Source: Nepenthes gracilis
Taxonomy: Eukaryota > Streptophyta > Magnoliopsida > Caryophyllales > Nepenthaceae
Length of the DNA stretch: 64,000 nt
Reading direction: 5' to 3'
Assembly (NCBI GenBank): GCA_033239525.1
Contig: BSYO01000026.1
Coordinates: forward strand, 6,820,001-6,884,000
Of this stretch, positions 55,772 to 64,000 are shown piece after piece (position 1 is the stretch's first letter; each line of letters starts with the position of its first letter). A program made the position numbers and the translations under genes. The notes under the pieces are model-generated. The model searched no databases. It worked only from the letters and a program-made list of their open reading frames with translations, and was not told where the DNA came from.

Positions 55772-57285
55772 CTTCTACTTGAGCAAATTAGTCATTGTCA
55801 GATACTTTACCATGATTGTTGCCAGTTTCAGGGCAAATGGCACAGCAGCTGTTGCTCTTCCATCCAACAGTGCTCTTCCATCCAACAGTATCATAGGCTT
55901 GCCTGTGAAACAACATAAATGGGAGGGATGGTCAAAAATTGGAATTTCCCTTTCTCTATTTCCTCTGCTGTCAGCCAAAAACAGCCCCATGATAGAAAAA
56001 AAATCATAAAAACCACAGGAGCGTTGCATCTCTATAATGCCCGTCATGTAGTAAAATATCTGTAGTTTTTTTGAAATATATGTTGAATTTGACTGGTTGT
56101 TAAAAAGTTATAATTATTTGTCTTTTAATACTTGCTTGGTATCACGTGAGACATGCTATTTGGTAAGGGACTTTGTCTCCCTCTTTTGGATTTGTTCTTT
56201 GATTCCCAGGGATTGAGAGAGAGAGAGAGAGAGGCTAAACTCATCACCGTCATTAGAGGAGACCTTTGATCGGTCACCTCTGGTCCGACATGCTCCCCCA
56301 ATTGTACGACCAACAATGCTCGCGGTTCACGGCCTCCTGGGGTATGTTTGTGGGTGACTTAACCACGGGGCTGGAAACCTCCATGGATGCAGCTGTCTTT
56401 TGCTTTTAGGTTCATTGTCCTGTGTGGGAGATGCGCTTCCTTCTACTTCTTACTCTGCCGTGTGACCTTTTTAATGATCTTTATATATATAATTATGCTG
56501 GCGATGGAATTCCTTTCATGATAAAACGGTATTATATTTTAAATTAAATCACTTAAATTTTGAATATTTATTTGAATAGTAATATTTAATGAATTCATAG
56601 CATAGGAAACAGCTTAGGGTAATTTTAGTACATTTTTGGCTAATTGTGGTTATGTATGGACATGGATGTGGCACGTGATTTCATTTTAGATATGGTTTAG
56701 GTGTCCTTTTGTTGATCAAAAAAGACGTCAAGTACCAGAAACGGCTATCCAACCCTTTTAGCCATCCATCACTAACTAATCCTTTGACATTGTTTTGAAA
56801 CGATTTTTAGAGAAGAATTATAAATTGATTTTTTTTTTTAAAAAAATTCTTAAACAAAGTTATATATAATTTGCCAATTGCTTGAAATTATGATTGTATA
56901 AACAACACCCTACCCAAGTATTTTTATATTTTGAGACTTAGGGGGGGAAATGACTGGGGGCCATGGCAATCCAACTTATGAGGAATGCCCCTCGGTTATT
57001 GTAGAAGTGATGAAAAAAAAAATCACAAATAACCTTATATGAATGGATTTCACAAATAACCTTATAAATAAAATATTAACATTAATCATGAATACTCATC
57101 ATAAAAATAATAATAAAATAATAAAGTTCATCATATATTGTAATTAATCATGGGAAAACAACCCCAGGAACAATCTTTCAAAAACTAGAAATGCCAAGAA
57201 AAGTGAATAATCACTAACTTTAACATAAGATATTTAAGCTCCGAGATCATTATCATACGAGTAACTTAGCTAAATTTGATCATTA
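55772..57285. other. Intergenic DNA right of the copia insertion
   Basis: No gene recognised. It contains an exact 18 bp tandem duplication (TGCTCTTCCATCCAACAG at 55853-55870 and 55871-55888), a (GA)n run at about 56213-56233 and AT-rich DNA. The segment continuous with 49900-50121 before the insertion has no recognisable product either. Confidence 0.4.
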
Positions 57286-58123
57286 GTTAGCTCTATGTGT
57301 GATCGGGTTGACCACAATTAAAACAAGTCCCTAAAATCTTATAATACGGTCTTCCTCTATGAAATTTTTTACAATGTAGACATGCGGTTGCTATTGTTGG
57401 AGGGCCCGATACAGCCTGAGACTCACAATTTTCTTCCCTTTTTCTACTGGTCTTGTCCTCTTGTGGGGTTCTTCTGTTTCCAAGCTTTGACTTATAGTTG
57501 AGCTTCCATGGCTCACTGTTTTTTTCTCAAAGACTTTTTCTCTTTCAAACTCCTTTTCAAACAAAAGAAATCCATCCAAAATGTCCCCACAAGTCTGTAG
57601 TTTCAAAGTCACCAACTGCCTTCTAATCTCATCCTTCAGTCCAAGCTAAAACTTTATCGCCTTTCTAGCCTCATCGTGGACCATATATGGAGTATAGCGT
57701 TATAACTCGGTAAATTTAGTATCATACTAGGCAATGGTCCATTTTCCCTACTCAACTGTGCAAATTTATCCTCCTTTTTATTCTCGAAAGCTCGTTAGAA
57801 AAATATTTATTCATAAATGTCTCCACAAATATGTCCAAAGAAATCTCATTGTCTTCCATATTCAGAAATTTTTTTTTTATTGACCACCAATGGTCTACCT
57901 CATCTTTCAGTTTGTATATTGTAAACGTTACTTTATCCTCCTTTGAACAATGAATCATTGCAAAGACTTTCTCGATCCTCCTGATCCATGTCTCTACCTT
58001 TGATGGGTTCGAGTCTCTCGTAAACTTTGGCACTCGTTCATTTATAAATCGATCATAGGCGGTCGTCCCTGGATTCATTGGGGCCGGAACTGGGGCTGGC
58101 TCCGGGTTACATTGTCCTTGCAC
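57286..58123 (-). pseudogene. Ty3/gypsy gag remnant, cut inside its zinc knuckle
   Basis: Minus strand from an ATG at 58121-58123: Pro/Ala-rich start MQGQCNPEPAPVPAPMNPG, YDRFINERVPKFTRDSNPSK, VETWIRRIEKVFAMIHCSKE and HWWSIKKKFLNME, the Retrotrans_gag core; after breaks a second open part at 57615-57391 (FLLFEKEFEREK), then CFNCGQPDH at about 57333-57307. The knuckle needs C-x2-C-x4-H-x4-C; the last Cys is missing because similarity ends there. No pol follows, so this copy is truncated at about 57290. Confidence 0.85.
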
Positions 58124-58279
58124 AGTTAATTATATGATGTCCATTATCCTTCCCATACTATTCAGATATTCCTTTTCCTTATCCGGTCGAGAGCTAGCTC
58201 CAGCACCCTTTTCTCAACCTACCATTTCTTTAATCCTATTATCAAAATATTAATATTTAGGACTGGTCATTACACTTTA

Positions 58280-60410
58280 ACTAATTAAACGACCTAAAAT
58301 CTAAACTCAAAATTACTGAAGCCAATCAAACTTAAACCTTGAACCTAAAATCACTTAGCCTAACCATTAAGGCATCTTCCTTAAATACTTTCTAATACTA
58401 ATTATGATGAATCACGTCTTAAATTTCATAATTAATTATAATCATAATTAATTATCCTTTAAATACCATTTTTGACCAATTGGACGTAAATTTCACGTTG
58501 ATACAATGATCGACCATACATAAATAACATAATATTATACATAAGATCTAAATTCTTGCCACATCATTAGTAGTTTCGGCATCAACCTAAAACAATTACG
58601 ACATCAGGCCTTATTAAGGAAAGATGTTTGCTCAAATGTTATCAATCATTTAACAACTTGATAAAGTAATAAACATCCAATACAACCCACAAATGTCAAG
58701 AACCACAAAACATCGTTTTAAATAATGAAACACAATCCAAAAGCTTACAATATCTTACAACTCATAATCTTTCTTTCACAACTGAAATCAAACTAAAATA
58801 CAGCATTTAAGTATATTAAACATTGTTTAGAAATATAGATCAACATAAAGTATCTATAAGAGCGTAACAAATCTCTTCAATTTTCACTCCTACTCATCTA
58901 GTAAGAAATCATGTAACTCATCTAAGGGGGTTTACAAAATAGTAAGGAGTAAACCAAATATTCAATAAGATATAATACATATCAAGAAATATACGTACTT
59001 TATATTTAAAAACATACCAGAGGGAATATGAATCATAATAGGATGCAATGACATAAAACATAGGTAGGGAAATTTCGTGATGCATTTTTAAATTTCTTAT
59101 CTTATTCTTTCTTAATTTTAACCATCAAAATATGCTTAAATCTTATTTTCTTTAGGGATTAGGGTCAGTAGGCCTTATCAGCTAAATAAGCGGTCAATCG
59201 AAATATTGATTGTATTTATTTTCACACAATTAAATGCTATATATTCCTATTCAAGAACCAAAAGTGAACCGTCTATATATAAGCCTATAAATGGGATCAG
59301 ACGTCACTTAACCTCAGATTCTATAGGTTCAAATATCGATCTTCTATTATAATATATTAAGGTATACTATAATATATTACCCACTGAATTATAACTTTGG
59401 TCCAATCTTTAACTTAGAAAAATTCTACACTTTGTTTTATAAGTCTTAATTCTAACATTTTGGAGAATGGTTTTTTTTTTTTTTAACATAATTGTAGAGT
59501 TTTATTTTTTTCATGATATCTTATATTTTCTTCTTAATCAAGGTAATTCTTAAAGTATGAAATTTAATACAATTCATGTAGTAGAAAATTTAGGTATAAT
59601 TAAACATGTAATAATTTAAAATCAACTACTTCAAAGTCCAAATATGCAGAGATAAAATATCATTTTTTCGGACATAAAAAGAGTTCAAACCCTAAATAAT
59701 ACGTATAATATGATACATATATTTAAATATGAGTTCTTAAAAAATTTATCCATAAAATTATAGAAAATCAACAGGCATACATGATTTATCTATCATAATT
59801 TCAAAAGCTTAGTTTAGACAAGTATTAGAATAAGAATACTTTGAAAAAATAGCAATAAATAATAACAACTGAAAAAGGAAATTTAGGGTACACTTAGCTC
59901 GGCATAATTTACCAAAATCCTTATGATTGTCATAACTTGAGCTATCAGAGACCTTCTCTCTCCTCTCTTTTCTCCCCAATTTCCTCTCTCTTCTCTCTCT
60001 GTACCGCTTAAAATGACCAAAATTTTATTTCTTGGCGTTTTTATACTCGCCCAACACTCGAGCGCGGGTTGAGTATACATTGAGCATTGCGGTTTGGTAT
60101 TCGACGTTTAAGTGGCATTAGAACGCTGCTCAGGCACGACCTTTTGGAATTCGTACTTGAGCATGCTTCGAGCGTGACTTAGATGCATAATTTCTATTTT
60201 TGGTACCTTAGGCACGAATCGGGCGTGCCTCGAGCATAGGGGTTTTGTTTTTGGTACCTCAGACGTGCTTCAGGCCTACATTTGGTACACGAGTCATGCA
60301 TGTCCAAATTTTACTATTTGACCTAATTTTGTACATTATTTGATCTTAATTTTAATTATATTAGTTTAATTAATCGTGATTAATATAATTATCGAAACTT
60401 GGACATTACA
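58280..60410 (-). repeat. Gypsy-type 5' LTR of the truncated gag element
   Basis: Read on the minus strand it starts TGTAATGTCCAAG at 60410. The inner end, near 58280, is approximate: a primer-binding site is not obvious. 58870-58960 resembles 13620-13710 in inverse orientation. 60050-60300 is a degenerate array of CGAGCGTG/TTGAGCATGC phrases. No second LTR is in the window. Confidence 0.55.
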
Positions 60411-60659
60411 TTGTATCCTTAGCACTTTTTATTTATTTATTTATTTTTGGCTCGCTTTGTGTTTTGGCTTCGTAAGGAGCGCTAGAGCTAACTCTATTAT
60501 TTTTGAAATTAGTTGGCGGTGGCCTAATTATATCTAGGTGGTTGTAGGGTCCTTCCTTCAAACATGGCTTGACTACCATCTTAGCTGGGGGCATTCAGTC
60601 ACTCCGAATTCTATCATTTAACATTGTAGGATAACAATATTTTTTTTATTAAATCAACA

Positions 60660-60895
60660 TATAGAATTTTTCAACCTAAGAAATTGAAGGTCGCATGGAT
60701 TCATCTTGTTTGGGGCCCTTCTTATGACTCTTCCTGTCGTTTGACTCTTTGGTTACTATTAGAAAGCGCTTGGATTTCATGGATAATTCGAGATTTTTCC
60801 AACATTCTTCCAAATGCATCTTCTATAAGAATGTTGCTAAATTTGTTAACTATATTTTTTCATTTATGATTTTCCAAACAGATTTGGGACATTAC
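60660..60895 (+). pseudogene. LINE ORF2 C-terminal (zf-RVT-like) scrap
   Basis: Plus strand reads KVAWIHLVWG, RLTLWLLLESAWISW and, after a gap, FFHLWFSKQIWDIT, a spacing like the zinc-binding C-terminal domain of plant non-LTR reverse transcriptases (W-x-x-L-V-W, R-x-x-x-W-L, H-L-F-F-x-C-x-F-S-x-x-I-W). The Cys ligands are not visible. Weak call. Confidence 0.4.
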
Positions 60896-60954
60896 TTGTA
60901 GTTGAATTGGTTGATATTGGCCTTACAAGGATTAAGATTGGGAAATCAGATGGG

Positions 60955-62050
60955 CAATTATGAAATATGAAGGAAACTTTTCGGTCCCAACTCACACAAA
61001 AGTTTTGACCTCACAATAAATTAGCGGAAGTAATACAAATAAATAAATATTTAATACACGTAAAGAATATTTAATTTTAAATGATATGAGTAATATGAGT
61101 ATATATATGAAAGCAATAACAAATAACAATAAATAGATAATTTTTTGTGATGAATGAAAAACTTGATAACTATAGTTATCGAGAAAAATCCTCCAGCTTC
61201 AATTGGTCAGGGAAGATATGCACTATGAAAATTAACTTACAAATTGGATGGTAATGACACGCTAACCTAGCTGACTAACTCCCGTTTTGTGATCCATATT
61301 AAGGAACTCCTTCGATTTGCCTACGGTAACAGAACCGGACGCCTTTTGATTTTCACATCAATATTCCCTCTCGAACTACTTGAATTGTCGAACACCACTA
61401 GAGCCCAATGTCCATGCCACCGACATCGCCACGAAAGTTAACAATTGGGAAGAAGTGTAAATGAGAAAGCATGATGTGCAAGAAAAAACATTGTTAATGA
61501 AGCACAATCATTGGTATGAAGTTTTCCAAAAAATTAAGCACAAGTACAATAGGTTTTTCAAGAAAAAAAGTTCCTCAAAAGTCTTCCAGAATCCTTATAA
61601 TTCAAAATATAAGCCATATATATATATGGAGCCTAAATGGTTTAAAAAAAAATAAAATAGGCATTAGGCACAAAAAGGGTCGTGTCGCTCGAACACGTGG
61701 TGGGCGCAAGATAGGGTTCAGGTGATTTCGTGTCTTGGCGCTTAAGTGCTAATCGGGTGCTCATCGAGGGTCCCAATTTTGGAAAACGTGCCTAGGTGGC
61801 ACCTCGGGCGATTATTGAGTGCCAGGTTCTAGAAAACACACCCGGGTGGCCCCTCGAGCGATCATTGAGCGCCTTATTCTGAAAAACGCACCTGGGTGGC
61901 GCCTTGGCGCTTGGTACCGGAAGGTGCGCACCTTGATGGCGCCCATCGGGCTCCCCTCTTGGGAAGGTGCGGAACAGGTGATAGGAAGGCGATAAAGCTA
62001 AATATGTGATGATGGCAAGTCTTCGGGATATGTTACAAATACTAAACGCA
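60955..62050 (-). repeat. LTR of the copia-type family also found in bHLH introns 1 and 3
   Basis: Reverse complement of 61180-61330 matches 30450-30600, 39475-39600 and 44810-44940 (AATCGAAGGAGTTCCTTAAT versus AATCAAAGGAGTTCCTTGGT). It includes a ~65 bp degenerate tandem array at 61760-61960 (GTGGCACCTCGGGCGATTAT, GTGGCCCCTCGAGCGATCAT, GTGGCGCCTTGGCGC). It would be the 3' LTR of the minus-strand gag to its right. Ends are approximate. Confidence 0.6.
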
Positions 62051-62479
62051 CCGACAAGAGAAAATCTTCAACATGGTCACGGAATATATCAACTCAAAGT
62101 ACGACTAACAATCTCATCATTTGCAACTGACAAAAATACAAAAAAAAAAATACAACAATGACCGATAAGAGACCATAAAAATAAAGTTTTAAATTGAAGG
62201 GAACTATAAGCTGCTGGCCAGGGGAGAACTAAGAACTGCTATTCCTGGACAACCATGGTTAGTACAGAGATAAATAATAGCAGTAATATAATAGCAGGAG
62301 ATAGACAGAAAAAATCATAAACGGGAATCAATAATCATAAAATAAAGCTCCCCCTATCTAGGATACCCTCCCCTATCTCCCCCTAGATCTCATAACAAAA
62401 TCTTCCTCTAAGGAAGAGGTTGATGGTATTATCTCCCTCTTTTTGTCATGAATGACCAAAGGGTAATAAAACTCACTCT

Positions 62480-64000
62480 TCTTAATTCAAAGTTTCTTAC
62501 CACATTTTATAGTGTTGTTTAAGCTCAATACTTTATCATTTAGAAGGTTGATGCGGTGAATGAGAAGCTCTACTTTTGGATTTTGTAGAAAAGTATTTTG
62601 CCACGACGTTTCGGGGCAATAGGGGCAAATATGGCCAATAATGCCGCACCCATGACATGTTGGTACATATTTAGTCTTGACGTTCGAGCTATATGATTGC
62701 TTCCTAACGTTTTGGAAATTGACCCAATTCTCGGGGAAAACTCTTGACGACTGATCAATATTGGCATTTAAGAAATTTTCTGAGTAATCCAACGCGATTT
62801 TATTTCTTTCGATTTTTTCCAAACCGAGCATATGGTCTAATTTTTTGGATCCATTGAAAAATTATTTCAAATCATTTCGAACAGCTTCAAGATTAGATTC
62901 AAGAGTAATGATTTTTTCAGTAAAAGAACTTTTCAATTTTTTAACTTCTTGAACTTTTGTTTCTAATTCGAATTAATGACACATTAGTTTTCTTGATTTG
63001 TAAACATTCTTTAAACAATTTATCATAAGTATCCTAGAAGTCATATAATTCAGCTTCTAACTCGTTCTTAGAGTCATCGGAGAGATTAAGTTTTTCTTCT
63101 AAACATTCATCAATTCCACAAAATCATATATACGGGATCTTCTTCTTTGTTATCAATAATCATAAAATAAAGCGATAATGGCCAAAACCTTTACATTTGT
63201 GGCATTGAACTCATTGGGTATTTTTCGATTTGGATTCTTTAATTTTATATTGATCTTTCTTATCAAGTTTAAGTGATCTTTTTAAATCCACATTTGGTTT
63301 ATCAGATTAAAATTTATTTTTTTTAAGAATTTTTTAAAATTTCTAATAAATAAGGTAAAATCTTCATCACTATTCAACTCTTCATCAGAGTCACGGTCTC
63401 TATTTTCCCTAACAGAATTTAGAACAATCGATTTATTTTTTCTTGATGGAGAAAGTGTACTCATAAGTTTGAAAAGATCCTACAAGTTCTTCGATCTTCA
63501 TTTTGTCAAAATCTTTACTTTGTTCGATAGCGGTAATTTTAGATCTAAATCATTCAGTGAACGATTTGAAAACTTTTTAACAATTCTATTTTCAGGAATT
63601 CGTTCTCCTAAATTAAACGTGAAATTTATAATATTATTTAATTATGCATAAAATTCATCAAAGGTTTCATCATCTTTCATATGGATTTCTTCAAATTTAG
63701 TGGTAAACATTTGTAATTTTGAATTTTTTACGAATTTTGTTCTTTTATAGGTAATCTTAAGTATATCCCATGCATCTTTAGAGATTTCACATATTGATAT
63801 GTGTTTAAATTTTTCGGGAGATACATCCATAAAAATGGCACGTAGTCCCTGACTATAAAAATTACATGCATGGAGTTCTTCTTTTAACCACAAAGACAAC
63901 TTTTGGTTCATCGTTGGTTGAACTTCTGGGTGGTGTTCACCCCGTTTGAGTACTAACCAATACTCGCTCATCTATCGATTTGAGGAAGGCTCTCATACGA
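62480..64000 (-). pseudogene. Copia-type gag with two zinc knuckles, runs off the window
   Basis: Minus strand. At the right edge comes RMRAFLKSIDERV; then after a shift LKEELHACNFYSQGLRAIFM, EISKDAWDILKITYKRTKFV, NSKLQMFTTKFEEIHMKDDE (63870-63660). EDFTLFIRNFKKFLKK lies at 63399-63350. Knuckle-like CHKCKGFGHY is at about 63213-63184 and the complete knuckle CHGCGIIGHICPYC at 62657-62616. It is the same family as 39905-41650 in bHLH intron 3. No pol lies between the second knuckle and the LTR at 62050, so it is internally deleted. The start is beyond 64000. Confidence 0.82.

Noticed and set aside
1..64000. tRNA genes, rRNA, CRISPR arrays, organellar insertions
   Set aside because: Looked for by eye; nothing with tRNA-like arms, rRNA text, regular spacer arrays or organelle genes was seen. 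A tRNAscan run could still find a diverged tRNA.

Overview
The window is nuclear DNA of a land plant, most likely a eudicot: two split protein-coding genes with GT-AG introns and plant-only products sit in a sea of plant LTR retrotransposons. No bacterial-style operons, rRNA, tRNA or CRISPR arrays were seen. Two host genes are recognisable, both on the plus strand. (1) A four-exon ICE1/SCREAM-type bHLH transcription factor gene (27824-45654, 552 codons). (2) A two-exon gene for magnesium-protoporphyrin IX methyltransferase, CHLM (46419-48369, 338 codons), which starts 764 bp after the bHLH stop codon. The bHLH gene spreads over 17.8 kb because introns 1 (8.6 kb) and 3 (7.3 kb) are filled with decayed retroelements, all in the sense orientation. 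LAYOUT: 1-3.4 kb is a Ty3/gypsy pol remnant with two RNase H domains (Tat-like), followed by an antisense coiled-coil ORF near 4.1-4.7 kb. 4.7-7.4 kb is LTR-like non-coding DNA. 7.4-11.6 kb is a short LTR element with no visible pol; its interior carries minus-strand fragments of two unrelated host genes, a catalase and an ADR1-like (RPW8-type) NLR. 11.6-14.5 kb is repeat DNA rich in a GAACCGG motif. 14.5-24.7 kb is a nest: a 2.3 kb minus-strand LTR with a primer-binding site, a plus-strand gypsy protease-RT-RNase H-integrase remnant, and a plus-strand gag split by two solo LTRs whose target-site duplications are visible. 24.7-27.8 kb is the bHLH gene's upstream region. 50.1-55.8 kb is a structurally complete Ty1/copia element on the minus strand with a perfect CAACC target-site duplication. 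57.3-60.4 kb is a minus-strand gypsy gag plus LTR. 60.7-60.9 kb is a LINE-like scrap. 61-64 kb is a minus-strand copia gag with two zinc knuckles and an LTR of the same family as the element in bHLH intron 3; its gag runs off the right edge. HOW THINGS WORK TOGETHER: the two host genes have no shared pathway that I can infer. ICE1-type bHLH factors act in cold response and stomatal lineage control; CHLM acts in chloroplast chlorophyll synthesis. The mobile elements are nearly all broken by stops, frameshifts and catalytic-site changes. Three of the four readable reverse transcriptases carry the same Asp-to-Asn change in the YVDD-type box. MOST UNUSUAL ITEM: the gene-fragment-carrying LTR element at 7405-11568.
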